The notes: generated from the letters alone by a model not told the origin. A stretch of 33,577 nt of DNA from Synechococcus sp. AG-679-C18 (GCA_003210755.1 QCUL01000028.1:1-33577); one strand, 5' to 3'; shown: positions 8,790 through 17,809, numbered from the stretch's first letter. Translations and numbers: made by a program.

Positions 8790-8866
8790 GGAAGAGCAGT
8801 CGAGGTCGAATCATTGTGCCTTGCTTCAGGTCCTTTAACTGCAATAACGGAGGAATACTGCCGAAA

Positions 8867-10468
8867 TTAGAGATCAATACTCACTCCAAAAGCATCAGTT
8901 CCTGACATTGGGGCCGAGTCTCTCTGTAAATCAAGGGTGACCATGGACGTTTCTGAGGTCTGATCCAAGACGATCTCCTCAACGGGGTCTGAAGTGATGG
9001 GCACCTTTGTTGCAGAAGACCCAGCCAATTGGGGCCTGGTGATTCTTGGAGATGGGTTCTGCCCTTTGAGACCCTTCATCCAACCGCGACGCGCAACTTC
9101 ATAGACACAGAGAGCTGTCGCTACCGATGCGTTCAAGCTCGGGGTCACTCCTCGCAATGGAATGCGGATCAACTGATCACAATGACGACGCGTCAACATC
9201 GAAAGCCCCTGCCCTTCAGAGCCGGTCACAATCACCAGAGGACCGTCTAAGTCGACCTCTTCGAGGGTGAGGTCCCCTTCCTCTGCCAATCCGATTACTC
9301 GATAACCAGCTGATTTCAAGGTTTCCAGGGAACGGTTGAGATTGACGACCCGTGCGACTGGTAAATGTTCCAGTGCACCCGCAGCAACCTTGGCCACTGA
9401 ACCAGTTAAACCGGCACTTCTGCGCTGAGGAAGCACGACCCCATGGGCTCCTAGAGCTTCGGCTGAGCGTACGATCGCCCCTAGATTTTGTGGATCGGTT
9501 AGGCCATCCAAGGCCAACAAAAGCGGGGCTTCCTCCAGGGCGCTGCATCCATTCACTAAGTCTTGAAGATCAAAGGTTTCAGCTGCTGCTGTCTGCAAAA
9601 CAATGCCTTGGTGAACAGCGCCACCTGTGAGCTGACCGAGTCTTGCCCAAGTGACTTCTTCAACCAGGACACCCGAGGATTTTGCGTCTTTAAGCAGCTG
9701 TAGAAATTTTGAGGCGCTGCGGAGTTCAGAGGTGCACCAAATGCGATGAATTGGCCTGCCTGCCTCTAAAGCAGCTTGTGTGGCGTGACGACCCCAGAGC
9801 AAATCATCGGCTATTCGCTCAGCTGCATGCGGACTCGACTCACCTCTTGGTTTGTCTTCCAGCCTGGGTGAAGACCGCTTGCTGTTGTCAGGGCTTTGAG
9901 GACGGCGTTCTTCGAACCGTGGTCGACGATCTCCAGAGGGTCGAGGAGATGGTCGACGATCGAAAGAAGGCCGGGGAGTTTTTGAATTCTGATCTCTGGG
10001 TCGTCTTTCTGAAAACCGGTTTTCCGAAAAACGATCTCCGGATGAACGGCCTTCATAGGAACGCTCCTCAGAAGTACCCCTCTCAAACGAAGGACGACGA
10101 TCATTGGAATCTCTTGGACGACGGTCAGAAAACCGCCGATCTGATTGGCTTCGATCCGAGGATCGGCGTTCGAAGGATGATCGACGATCATTGGAACTGA
10201 AATCCCCAGGTCGGCGCTCTGAAAAACGTCGATCAGAGCTGCGCTTGTCGGAGGGGCGTCGATCTGTAGAGCGTCGGCCTGAAGGTCGCTCCTCAGAAGA
10301 GCGTCGATCAGTAAAACGGCGTTCTGAGCTTCCAGTTTCAAATCGTCCCCCCCAGGGTTCATCCCGATCACGGCGAAGAGGGGGGCCATCGCGGAAGGGA
10401 CGACGACCGCGTGAACCTGAGCTGCTGCCAGAACCTTGGGAGGGGCGGCGATCAAATCGTGAGCTCAT
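8867..10468 (-). CDS. rlmB: 23S rRNA 2'-O-methyltransferase (TrmH/RlmB family) with Arg/Ser-rich N-terminus
   Basis: SPOUT-class RNA methyltransferase that probably methylates a guanosine ribose in 23S rRNA. Residues about 220-295 form the substrate-binding domain (LLWGRHATQAALEAGRPI onward). The knotted catalytic domain follows with motif 1 DPQNLGAIVRSAEALG (325-340), motif 2 VTGSEGQGL (414-422) and motif 3 SLNASVATALCVYE (444-457). The oddity is the first 210 residues, a low-complexity chain of RRSS, DRR and ERRP units that should be disordered and very basic. A 70-residue tail after the catalytic domain (463-533) is also extra. E. coli RlmB is about 245 residues. The gene starts 11 nt after the mini-III stop. 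The exact target nucleotide cannot be told from sequence. Confidence 0.9.
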   Translation of the reverse strand: MSSRFDRRPSQGSGSSSGSRGRRPFRDGPPLRRDRDEPWGGRFETGSSERRFTDRRSSEERPSGRRSTDRRPSDKRSSDRRFSERRPGDFSSNDRRSSFERRSSDRSQSDRRFSDRRPRDSNDRRPSFERGTSEERSYEGRSSGDRFSENRFSERRPRDQNSKTPRPSFDRRPSPRPSGDRRPRFEERRPQSPDNSKRSSPRLEDKPRGESSPHAAERIADDLLWGRHATQAALEAGRPIHRIWCTSELRSASKFLQLLKDAKSSGVLVEEVTWARLGQLTGGAVHQGIVLQTAAAETFDLQDLVNGCSALEEAPLLLALDGLTDPQNLGAIVRSAEALGAHGVVLPQRRSAGLTGSVAKVAAGALEHLPVARVVNLNRSLETLKSAGYRVIGLAEEGDLTLEEVDLDGPLVIVTGSEGQGLSMLTRRHCDQLIRIPLRGVTPSLNASVATALCVYEVARRGWMKGLKGQNPSPRITRPQLAGSSATKVPITSDPVEEIVLDQTSETSMVTLDLQRDSAPMSGTDAFGVSIDL

Positions 10469-10479
10469 GGCAGGGGTTG

Positions 10480-10887
10480 TTATGACAGGGCGGTGTCGGT
10501 CTCCTCGAGGCGATCCAAGAGCTGCGCAAGCCGCGCCGGATTCTGCAAAAAGAGCCAGCCAACCATTGTCTCAAATCCCGTTGCTCTTCCATAGATACCG
10601 GGATCAGCTCGCTTCGGTCCTCGACCAGCTTTATTGCGTCCTCTCCTGACAAAGTCCCTTTCTTGATCGGTCAGGAATGGATCAAGTTCGTCCAATGCCT
10701 TGGCCTGTGCATCAGCCCGAACTTGAGAAACAACCGCCCTGTGAAGATCCTGAGATCTCCCAGGGTTCTTACACAATTTCAGCCGTTGATGAAGTTCCCA
10801 AACGGCATCTCCAAGCCAGGCAAGCTGCAGCGAGCCCAAATCATGATCGGGCTCCTGTGAAGACTGGAAACGGATCCAATCGCTCAA
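10480..10887 (-). CDS. mrnC: Mini-ribonuclease III
   Basis: A stand-alone RNase III catalytic domain without a dsRNA-binding domain, as in the Mini-III family that matures 23S rRNA ends. The 135 residues include LAWLGDAVWEL, with catalytic Asp27, and the second acidic site ATGFETMVGWL, with Glu106. The basic RRGRNKAGRGPKR loop (about 81-93) fits RNA binding. Its start overlaps the end of the STAS gene by 4 nt (ATGA), and its stop lies 11 nt before rlmB. Pairing with an rRNA methyltransferase suggests a joint role in 23S rRNA maturation. Confidence 0.9.
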   Translation of the reverse strand: MSDWIRFQSSQEPDHDLGSLQLAWLGDAVWELHQRLKLCKNPGRSQDLHRAVVSQVRADAQAKALDELDPFLTDQERDFVRRGRNKAGRGPKRADPGIYGRATGFETMVGWLFLQNPARLAQLLDRLEETDTALS

Positions 10888-11300
10888 CTTGCGAACGGTG
10901 CAATGGCTTTGTCAAGGTCTTCCTTCAGGTGGAGAAAATCTTCAAGTCGAACCAGCTTCACGGTTTGAACTACTCGAGCATTGCCTACAACAGCAAAACG
11001 CCGTTTGGCGTCCTTGCATTGCTTGGCAAATTGCACAAGAGCACCAAGACCTGAGGAATCAAGAAAATCAACCTTAATGAGGTCGATCACGGCCGGTGAC
11101 TTGTTCGTTTTAAGGACATCAGTCACGTAGGTCATGAACTGACTCTCGGAATAGGCATCAAGCTGACCGGTGAAATGAAACACCATGCAGCTACCTTTTT
11201 GCTCGAAGCCACCCCGAAGCGAAACGGTTAATCGCTGCAGTTCAGTAATGGGACCAATCCCCCGGATTTCTGTTGGAGCAAATACTAGGGAGATTGGCAC
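10884..11300 (-). CDS. STAS-domain anti-anti-sigma-factor-like protein
   Basis: A single STAS domain of the SpoIIAA type (about residues 25-135 of 138). The segment VDFLDSSGLGAL carries the phosphorylatable Ser position (Ser82/Ser83) that switches partner binding in this family. No kinase or phosphatase partner is next to it. It starts 14 nt after carA and overlaps mrnC by 4 nt. The start is uncertain: the first 20-35 residues may not be translated, and an internal Met at 39 (MVFHFTGQ) is a less likely alternative. Function here is unknown beyond a likely switch in partner binding. Confidence 0.8.
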   Translation of the reverse strand: MPISLVFAPTEIRGIGPITELQRLTVSLRGGFEQKGSCMVFHFTGQLDAYSESQFMTYVTDVLKTNKSPAVIDLIKVDFLDSSGLGALVQFAKQCKDAKRRFAVVGNARVVQTVKLVRLEDFLHLKEDLDKAIAPFAS

Positions 11301-11314
11301 CTTCTCACCACGAT

Positions 11315-12454
11315 TCAGCGGCGAGCCGCCATCAAGGCCGCAAAACGAGCGAAGTGATGATCAGCGTCATGGGGCCCTGGGCTTGCCTCCGGGTGGTATT
11401 GCACTCCAAAGACGGGTTGCTCTCGATGCGCAAATGCGGCCACAGTTCGGTCGTTGAGATTGAAATGAGTGACTTCAATTTTGTCCGTAGGCAGTGACGC
11501 AGCATCAAGTGCAAAGCCATGGTTCTGACTGGTGATTTCCACCTGACCATTCGTGCCACATGGATGATTGAGGCCACGATGGCCATAGGCCAACTTGAAG
11601 GTTTTGCCACCCAAAGCAAGGCCCAGGATTTGATGCCCGAGACAAATCCCGAACATTGGTAAACAGCTCTGCTCGAGTAAACCGCGTGCCAGCTTGATTC
11701 CTGATGTCACAGCCGCTGGATCTCCTGGACCGTTCGATAGAAAGACGCCCTCAGGCTCACGGGACAGCACGGTGTTGAGATCTGTGTTTGCCGGCAAAAT
11801 CGTTAAGTCACAGCCATGGCCTACCAATCGATTCAAGATGGCTCGCTTGATTCCAAAATCAATCGCCACAACTCGATATGGAAGCTCAGGACGTGACTGA
11901 AGACGTTGGTCAAATTTGACGCCGCACGGCTTATTCCAGGTGTAAGGAGCTGGCGTAGAGACCTGGTCAGCAAGATTGAGACCTTCCATTGAAGGGGCCT
12001 GATTCAGCTCTTCCAACAGTTCAACAGCTGAACGACCATCACTACTGATCACGCCGTTCATCGGCCCTAATTCGCGAAGGTGCCGCACAAGAGCACGAGT
12101 ATCCACACCTTGAATGCCAATCACACCGTGTTGTTCCATCCACTCCGGAAGAGATTGTTGACTGCGCCAATTGCTTGGTTGAGGAGAAAGCTGTCGCACG
12201 ATTAATCCACGCGCATGAGGCTCATCAGCTTCCTGGTCATCAGAATTGACACCCGTGTTTCCTATCTCTGGATAGGTGAAGGTGATGAGCTGACCTGCAT
12301 AACTGGGATCTGTCAGTACTTCCTGATATCCGGTCATCCCGGTGTTGAACACCACCTCGCCAATCACGCTGCCGTGCTGACCGCAGGCAAAGCCTTCGAG
12401 GACAGTGCCGTCCTGCAGGACTAGACGCGCTGTTAATTCGTTAGTAGCGGTCAT
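11315..12454 (-). CDS. carA: carbamoyl-phosphate synthase small (glutaminase) subunit
   Basis: Hydrolyses glutamine and feeds ammonia to the large subunit for carbamoyl phosphate, used in arginine and pyrimidine synthesis. From the ATG at 12454 it is 379 residues, the usual length. The N-terminal CPSase domain begins [15 protein letters not shown]. The class I amidotransferase domain has nucleophile Cys271 in FGICLGHQ and the His354/Glu356 pair in [12 protein letters not shown] longer frame to 12529 adds 25 residues and overlaps trpD, so it is rejected. It follows trpD after 31 nt. carB is not in the window. Confidence 0.95.
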   Translation of the reverse strand: MTATNELTARLVLQDGTVLEGFACGQHGSVIGEVVFNTGMTGYQEVLTDPSYAGQLITFTYPEIGNTGVNSDDQEADEPHARGLIVRQLSPQPSNWRSQQSLPEWMEQHGVIGIQGVDTRALVRHLRELGPMNGVISSDGRSAVELLEELNQAPSMEGLNLADQVSTPAPYTWNKPCGVKFDQRLQSRPELPYRVVAIDFGIKRAILNRLVGHGCDLTILPANTDLNTVLSREPEGVFLSNGPGDPAAVTSGIKLARGLLEQSCLPMFGICLGHQILGLALGGKTFKLAYGHRGLNHPCGTNGQVEITSQNHGFALDAASLPTDKIEVTHFNLNDRTVAAFAHREQPVFGVQYHPEASPGPHDADHHFARFAALMAARR

Positions 12455-12485
12455 CAGCAGAAGGCAACTGGCAGCAATGGCCTCT

Positions 12486-13532
12486 TCATTCTTCCTTGCG
12501 ACCTTCCAGGGCATCACGTAGAGACACAAGTCGACGCCATGGACGACCCTCCTGCATCTTTGTCAAAGCGAGCTGAACTCCAGCAGCAAGATCAGATTGA
12601 ACTCCTGAAGTCCATAGAACCAAGGCTGTGTTGAGGGCAACAACATCGCGATGAGCCGCTGGCGCTTCTCCCTTCAGCACGGCTTCAAGCATGTGTTGAT
12701 TGGTGATCAAATCACCACCGCGTAAGGCTTCGAGAGGTGCAGGAGTCAGACCAAAATCAGAGGGGTGGAGTTGCTCTGAACGGATGTGGTCATTTTCGAG
12801 AATGCGTAACTGATTGGAGCCCTCCAGGGATGCTTCATCCAAGCCTCCGGCGCCATGCACCACGATGGCTCGATTCAACCCGAGTCTCTGCAGTGCCTCA
12901 GCCATGGGGTCAAGTAATTCAGCTCTCGCCACGCCGAGCACCTGAGCTTCTGGTGTCAGTGGATTGACCAAAGGTCCGAGCAGATTGAAGACTGTTCGCA
13001 CTCCCAAACTGCGTCGAAGAGGAGCGAGATTCACCAAGGCTGGATGCCATGCAGGAGCAAATAAAAAGGTGACTCCTGATTGAGTGAGTGCACCCACCAC
13101 GGTTTCCATTGGGGCCTTGAGCTGTAATCCCAATCCTTCAAGAACATCAGCAGATCCAACTTTCCCGCTGGCGCTGCGATTGCCGTGTTTGGCAACCGTT
13201 GCACCACAGGCTGCAGCTGTGAACGCCACCGCTGTTGAAATATTGAAGGTGTTCGCTCCGTCTCCACCGGTTCCACAGGTGTCGACAAGGGCAAGCTCAG
13301 GTCGCACGTCAGGCAACTCACAGGCTCTTCGTAAAACCTTTGCCATGGCGGCAAGTTCCGAACCATGGAGATTTCTGATACGCAGCGCGGCAAGAAATGC
13401 ACCTGTTTGCACTGGTGTGAGCTCTTCCGCCAGCCAAGCTTCCATTAGGGCAGCGGCATCCTCTTTTGAAAGAACGATTCCTGCTAGCAATTGTTCAAGG
13501 AGTTGTGGCCAGGGTGCTGAGGCGGTGACCAT
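12486..13532 (-). CDS. trpD: anthranilate phosphoribosyltransferase
   Basis: Second step of tryptophan synthesis, joining anthranilate and PRPP. The 348 residues have the family motifs: the PRPP-binding loop [15 protein letters not shown] (86-100), [21 protein letters not shown] next, and a C-terminal part containing NLLGPLVNP. Length is normal. It is the first gene of the long minus-strand cluster and is preceded by a terminator hairpin in its leader (13565-13595). No other trp gene is nearby. Confidence 0.96.
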   Translation of the reverse strand: MVTASAPWPQLLEQLLAGIVLSKEDAAALMEAWLAEELTPVQTGAFLAALRIRNLHGSELAAMAKVLRRACELPDVRPELALVDTCGTGGDGANTFNISTAVAFTAAACGATVAKHGNRSASGKVGSADVLEGLGLQLKAPMETVVGALTQSGVTFLFAPAWHPALVNLAPLRRSLGVRTVFNLLGPLVNPLTPEAQVLGVARAELLDPMAEALQRLGLNRAIVVHGAGGLDEASLEGSNQLRILENDHIRSEQLHPSDFGLTPAPLEALRGGDLITNQHMLEAVLKGEAPAAHRDVVALNTALVLWTSGVQSDLAAGVQLALTKMQEGRPWRRLVSLRDALEGRKEE

Positions 13533-13564
13533 CTGGGAAACGCGATCGGAATGGTTGGGTCAGT

Positions 13565-13595
13565 AAAAAGCCCGGTGTGCAGATGCACGCCGGGC
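13565..13595 (-). terminator. terminator hairpin in the trpD leader
   Basis: On the minus strand, GCCCGGCGTGC (13595-13585) pairs with GCACACCGGGC (13580-13570) around a 4-nt loop, with one mismatch, and runs into five Ts. It lies 33 nt upstream of the trpD start and points toward trpD. It either ends a short upstream RNA or acts as an attenuator. Two more possible stems, CAACC/GGTTG and CCAGA/TCTGG, lie upstream at about 13640-13690. Confidence 0.7.
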
Positions 13596-13695
13596 CGGGT
13601 GATGGGGACACTTCCACTATTACTCACAAAAGTCTCAATTACCAGATCAATAAACCTCTGGCACCAACCTCTACGGCAGCTGGTTGCAGCCCCAC

Positions 13696-13724
13696 TTGAC
13701 ACAGAGACGAATGTCTAGGTTGAT
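13696..13724 (+). promoter_or_regulatory. possible promoter of the ABC transporter gene
   Basis: A perfect TTGACA at 13696-13701 with a weak -10 GTTGAT at 13719-13724 (17-nt spacing), about 19 nt before the transporter ATG. The -10 match is poor, so this is tentative. Confidence 0.3.
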
Positions 13725-13742
13725 GCTTGTTCTGCAACAGGC

Positions 13743-15494
13743 ATGGCCGCCTTTCGTCTCGATTTAATCGGTCGCTATTTGCGTCCGCACCGCCGCACTG
13801 TTGTCGTCGGAGCGCTGACCCTGGTTGTCGTGAACATCCTCAGCGTCACGATTCCACTGGAAGTGAGGCGAGTGATTGATGATCTGCAAGATGGATTTGC
13901 GATTTCCGATGTTCTGCGTCAGGCCGGTTTTATCGTGTTGCTTGCCACAAGCATGGGCATTGCGCGACTGATTTCGCGCCAATTGGTGTTTGGAGTGGGG
14001 CGGCAAGTTGAGGTGGAATTACGCCAAAAATTATTTGACCAGATGTTGCTGCAAGAACCGGGTTGGGTGCAGCAGACCGGAAGCGGAGAAATCATCAGCC
14101 GTGCAACTAGCGATGTTGAAAACGTCAGAAGGCTGCTTGGATTTGCGGTCTTAAGCCTGACCAACACGGTTTTGGCTTATGCCTTCACCCTCCCGGCGAT
14201 GTTGGCCATAGACCCAGGTCTGACAGTGGCTGCGATTGCTTTGTATCCGGTGATGCTGGGCTCGGTGCGCTTGTTTGGTGGCCGAATGATGCGTCAACAG
14301 AGACGACAGCAGGAAGATCTGGCAGGTCTCAGTGAGCTCATTCAGGAAGACCTCTCCGGTATCGCAGCCATCAAGATTTACGGCCAAGAGGAGCCGGAGC
14401 TCGACGCCTTTGGGAACCGTAATAAGAGCTACAGGGATTCAGCGATTCGTTTGGCTCGCACCCGAAGCACTCTTTTCCCGTTGCTTGAAGGAATTTCCTC
14501 CATCTCTCTATTACTACTGATCGCTTTGGGCAGTGGTCAGCTGGAACGGGGGACGCTCTCGATCGGTGGCTTGGTTGCGTTGATTCTTTATGTGGAGCGG
14601 TTGGTATTCCCGACAGCTTTGCTGGGATTCACTCTTAATACCTTCCAAACGGGTCAAGTGAGCCTGGAGCGTGTCGAAGAATTGCTTTCTCGCCAGCCTC
14701 TCATTAGAGATCCATTGGAACCTGCAACGGTCAGGGAACAGATTCAGGGTGAACTCGAAGCGAGAAATTTGCATGTTCGTTACGAAGGCAGCGATCAAGA
14801 CACCCTGAGGGGACTTTCGTTTCGCATTGCACCGGGCGAATTAGTTGCAGTTGTGGGTCCTGTTGGCTGCGGAAAGACCACCTTGGCTCGAGCCCTTGGA
14901 CGCATGGTGGAAGTTCCAGAGGGACAGCTGTTTCTTGATGGTTGCGATCTCACGCAACTCCGACTTCAAGATCTGAGGCAACAGATCGCGCTCGTGCCTC
15001 AGGAGGGCTATCTGTTTACGAGCACCCTTGCCGACAATCTGCGCTATGGAGACCCTGAGGCTGGGATGGATCGGGTGAGCGCGGCTGCAGAGCAAGCCCG
15101 TTTGCTTGATGACGTGAAGGGTTTCCCCGATGGCTTCGAGACTTTGGTGGGAGAGAGAGGCATCACGCTCAGTGGAGGCCAACGTCAGCGCACGGCTCTT
15201 GGTAGGGCCTTATTGATGACTTCACCATTACTGGTGCTGGATGACGCTTTGGCCAGCGTTGATAACAACACGGCTGCAGAGATTCTTGCCTCTGTTCGCA
15301 GGCAAACCCAACGCACGATTGTGATGATTAGCCACCAACTTTCCGCCGCTGCAGCCTGCGATCGGATTCTTGTACTGGAGCAGGGACGGCTCTCTCAACA
15401 AGGCCATCACAATCAACTCATCAGTGTTCAAGGGCCTTATCGAAGGCTTTGGGAGCGGGAACAGGCCGCCGAACGATTGGATGCTGTGGCTTGA
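13743..15494 (+). CDS. ABC exporter, fused membrane and ATPase domains
   Basis: A half-transporter of the type I exporter class, 583 residues, probably working as a dimer in the inner membrane. The membrane domain covers about 1-310 with six likely helices. The ATPase has Walker A GPVGCGKTT (372-380), Q-loop VPQE (418-421), signature LSGGQ (476-480), Walker B LLVLDD (496-501) and switch His531. The residue after the Walker B Asp is Asp rather than Glu (LDDALASVD), as in MdlA/YheI-type multidrug exporters, and this points to that subgroup. The substrate cannot be predicted. It is transcribed away from trpD. Confidence 0.9.
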   Translation: MAAFRLDLIGRYLRPHRRTVVVGALTLVVVNILSVTIPLEVRRVIDDLQDGFAISDVLRQAGFIVLLATSMGIARLISRQLVFGVGRQVEVELRQKLFDQMLLQEPGWVQQTGSGEIISRATSDVENVRRLLGFAVLSLTNTVLAYAFTLPAMLAIDPGLTVAAIALYPVMLGSVRLFGGRMMRQQRRQQEDLAGLSELIQEDLSGIAAIKIYGQEEPELDAFGNRNKSYRDSAIRLARTRSTLFPLLEGISSISLLLLIALGSGQLERGTLSIGGLVALILYVERLVFPTALLGFTLNTFQTGQVSLERVEELLSRQPLIRDPLEPATVREQIQGELEARNLHVRYEGSDQDTLRGLSFRIAPGELVAVVGPVGCGKTTLARALGRMVEVPEGQLFLDGCDLTQLRLQDLRQQIALVPQEGYLFTSTLADNLRYGDPEAGMDRVSAAAEQARLLDDVKGFPDGFETLVGERGITLSGGQRQRTALGRALLMTSPLLVLDDALASVDNNTAAEILASVRRQTQRTIVMISHQLSAAAACDRILVLEQGRLSQQGHHNQLISVQGPYRRLWEREQAAERLDAVA

Positions 15495-15568
15495 ATCATG
15501 AAACGCTTATCCATAAATCCACGACAAATCCCTTGTTCGGGGCTTAGCTGGTTCAAAAGCTCTTAGCG

Positions 15569-15820
15569 ATGTCTTCCAGCTCTCCCTTCGCGGTGCGCTG
15601 CACCCTCACCTTTGGTGATATCTATGGCCAGGTTCTGGCCTGGATGGCAGTGATTTTTGTGAGTCTGGCCTCTGGGCTCGCTCTGATGGGGTCTTCCAAA
15701 CCACTGTTTGCTCTGGTGGGTGTTGGCCTGATTCTCGTCTTGAGTTTGCCTTTTCTTCTCTTCGCATTCGTCACGACATTGCTCAATCACATTCAACTGG
15801 AACCCAAATCAGTTGCCTAG
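15569..15820 (+). CDS. small two-helix membrane protein
   Basis: An 83-residue protein with two clear hydrophobic helices (about 20-42 and 46-72) and short polar ends. I do not recognise a named family. It lies 74 nt after the ABC exporter and 24 nt before msrA on the same strand. The clean codon structure and two well-formed membrane segments support a real gene. Function unknown. Confidence 0.65.
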   Translation: MSSSSPFAVRCTLTFGDIYGQVLAWMAVIFVSLASGLALMGSSKPLFALVGVGLILVLSLPFLLFAFVTTLLNHIQLEPKSVA

Positions 15821-15844
15821 GGTTTTGACACTGGCTCTTTTTCA

Positions 15845-16573
15845 ATGCTGCCCTCATGGATGACTGGACAGTCGACACCTTCACAACCTTCTGATAATCA
15901 AAGTCGTCACGTTGTTCTCGGGACTCCTTTGAACGCCCCCCTGATGGATGACCAGGAGGAAGTTCTGTTTGGTTGCGGTTGTTTCTGGGGAGCTGAGAAA
16001 GGGTTCTGGAGATTGCCAGGTGTGTTCTCAACTGCTGTTGGTTATGCCGGCGGTCAGGTTGAGAATCCAAGTTATGAACAAGTTTGCAGCGGTCGCACTG
16101 GGCATTCAGAAGTGGTGCGAGTGGTTTGGAGCACTACGGCAGTTGACTTCAGTGATCTTCTGAAACTTTTTTGGGAATGTCATGATCCGACTCAAGGTGA
16201 TCGGCAGGGCAATGACCGAGGAAGTCAATATCGATCAGCGATTTTCACCACCACTGATCATCAAGCTGAGCTCGCAAGAGCAAGCCGCGACTGGTACGAA
16301 TCAGAGTTGAAGCAACAAGGCGGACAGAACATCACGACCGAAATCGCAGCTGATCAAGTTTTCTTCAGCGCCGAGGAGTATCACCAGCAGTATCTGGCGA
16401 GACCGGGCAGCAGGCCGTATTGCTCAGCGATGCCTAGTGGTGTGTTGCTCGGAGCTTTTAAAGGCGCAAACTATATACTCCCTATTTCGGTTTGGAGTCA
16501 TTACGACTGGTCTGTGAGTCATTGCGTTTTGCGAGGAGACAACAGCCCAATTCCCTTGAATGCCAACGCATGA
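15845..16573 (+). CDS. msrA: peptide-methionine (S)-S-oxide reductase MsrA
   Basis: Repairs the S-epimer of methionine sulfoxide in proteins, part of oxidative stress defence. The catalytic motif is GCFWG with Cys46, followed by the conserved DPTQGDRQGNDRGSQYRS and AEEYHQQYLARPGSRPYC. The 45 residues before the motif and the tail after PYC (SAMPSGVLLGAFKG onward) are longer than in E. coli-type MsrA. I recall similar ends in marine Synechococcus homologues. Met34 (15944) is an alternative start just before the catalytic domain. The stop overlaps the next small gene by 4 nt. Confidence 0.93.
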   Translation: MLPSWMTGQSTPSQPSDNQSRHVVLGTPLNAPLMDDQEEVLFGCGCFWGAEKGFWRLPGVFSTAVGYAGGQVENPSYEQVCSGRTGHSEVVRVVWSTTAVDFSDLLKLFWECHDPTQGDRQGNDRGSQYRSAIFTTTDHQAELARASRDWYESELKQQGGQNITTEIAADQVFFSAEEYHQQYLARPGSRPYCSAMPSGVLLGAFKGANYILPISVWSHYDWSVSHCVLRGDNSPIPLNANA

Positions 16574-16731
16574 ATAATGCTTTGCCGGACAGAGTCGTTA
16601 TGGCGGCGATAGCCCTAACGCTTGCATTGGTCTTTATTTTGATCTTCAGCTTGAAGCTCAATAAGAACAATTCAGAGCCATTTCTCTGGCGGGAGAAGTC
16701 CTCACCTGGCCAGAGCACCTTGGCGATTTGA
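16570..16731 (+). CDS. 53-residue single-helix membrane protein
   Basis: Starts at the ATG inside the ATGA overlap with the msrA stop, a typical translational-coupling arrangement. One membrane helix spans about residues 10-30, followed by a short polar tail with NKNNSEPFLWREK. No family is recognised. The overlap with msrA and the well-defined helix make it likely to be expressed with msrA. It is short, so some doubt remains. Confidence 0.55.
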   Translation: MNNALPDRVVMAAIALTLALVFILIFSLKLNKNNSEPFLWREKSSPGQSTLAI

Positions 16732-16797
16732 TCACAATTGGAGATTTCAATATGAAAGTGCGTTTAGTTAGAACCATCAAGTCAGAGCAAGAGGTTC

Positions 16798-17145
16798 GTG
16801 TCGTCCTCACCTGATCCGCGCCAGCGCCGCCGGCTGCATCCATTGCCTAAGGGATTGGTGGAGCTCTATGGCTTGATCGCCGTTCTGGTGGTGCTCATTC
16901 CAGAGTGGCTTGCGGATGGCACGCTTTCACTGAATGATCGCCCTAGTCGCTCAGCGATGCCCATGACCAGCAGAGCTTGGCGCACCTTGCCTGAGCTTCA
17001 GCTGGCTTCATTGTCAATGTGTGAGCTGCGTCAGCTTGCGAGAGACATGCATATCTGGGGTTTCAGTAGTGATCCCCGCGACCTGCTGACAGAACGCCTG
17101 CTGAAACGGGTTATACGTTTGAACAAAGGGGGAGATACGCTGTGA
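16798..17145 (+). CDS. membrane-anchored protein with SAP/Rho-N-like segment
   Basis: A 115-residue protein starting at GTG 16798, with an AGAGG-like site just upstream. A basic N-terminus (RQRRR) is followed by one membrane helix at about 21-39. The last part, LCELRQLARDM-like to LLTERLLKRVIRL (about 72-108), resembles the small SAP/Rho-N helix-turn-helix fold (leucine-rich, "elrqlar"). That fold often binds nucleic acid, but this is pattern resemblance only. It ends 14 nt before tRNA-Pro. Function unknown. Confidence 0.65.
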   Translation: MSSSPDPRQRRRLHPLPKGLVELYGLIAVLVVLIPEWLADGTLSLNDRPSRSAMPMTSRAWRTLPELQLASLSMCELRQLARDMHIWGFSSDPRDLLTERLLKRVIRLNKGGDTL

Positions 17146-17156
17146 TAACTTCAATC

Positions 17157-17233
<77 letters not shown>

Positions 17234-17273
17234 TTCTTAAAAAGCCAGTCACCAACTAAAACCCTAGTCACAG

Positions 17274-17297
17274 AGCGGCATTTGCGCCGCTTTTTTT
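17274..17297 (+). terminator. intrinsic terminator after tRNA-Pro
   Basis: AGCGGC (17274-17279) pairs with GCCGCT (17286-17291) around a 6-nt loop, followed by a seven-T run. It probably ends the tRNA transcript. Confidence 0.8.
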
Positions 17298-17509
17298 ATT
17301 TCAACTCTCTTGAACAGTCGACTACAGTCTCGACTGATCAGTATTCGATTATCTATTGACTTTAGAGCAGGTGTTCGTTAAGGATTTGCGCGGTTAGTCT
17401 GTTACTGATGAACATCTTTCCCTAAACTGTCTTATGAGTAACTCAAAAGATATTGCTATTACATAGATTAACCGTAAGATATTTGAATCATATATTTAAG
17501 ATAAAAAAA

Positions 17510-17809
17510 ATGGCTGAAACAACCAATCTCCTCGCTCGTCTCATCATTCAAAACACCAAAGGGATGGATGGAGAGGCCTTTCAAATGCTCAGGTCTGACG
17601 TCTCTATTTTTCTGACCAGGCTTCAAGCAAAGGTCATGGTGGGCCCTAGAACAGGTTGTGATGAAGATGCCATTACCTGTGTTTTTGAAATTTGTCCTAA
17701 TCAAGAAACAGCTGTTACTAATTATATTCATCATGAGCGTAATTTAGGTGAAATAGCCAATGTTAATGTGCAATTTAATCCAGTTAATGCTGTTGCTTCC
17801 TGGTTGTAA
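17510..17809 (+). CDS. hypothetical protein, 99 residues
   Basis: Starts at MAETTNLLARL (17510). A longer frame from 17453 adds 19 residues encoded by AT-rich leader DNA and is less likely. The product is soluble, with no signal peptide or membrane helix, and two Cys (CDEDAITCVFEICP region gives three Cys spaced 8 and 5 apart). No family is recognised. It sits alone in AT-rich DNA between the tRNA-Pro terminator and a long gap, and it has only a weak ribosome-binding site. That fits either a lineage-specific gene or an acquired one. Confidence 0.5.
   Translation: MAETTNLLARLIIQNTKGMDGEAFQMLRSDVSIFLTRLQAKVMVGPRTGCDEDAITCVFEICPNQETAVTNYIHHERNLGEIANVNVQFNPVNAVASWL

Noticed and set aside
9811-10455. 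214-codon second frame on the rlmB strand
   Set aside because: Out-of-frame shadow of the same repeat region; rlmB has clear methyltransferase motifs in its own frame.
10104-10649. 181-codon plus-strand frame rich in Arg/Ser opposite rlmB
   Set aside because: Mirror frame of the low-complexity repeat in rlmB; the repeat reads open on both strands.
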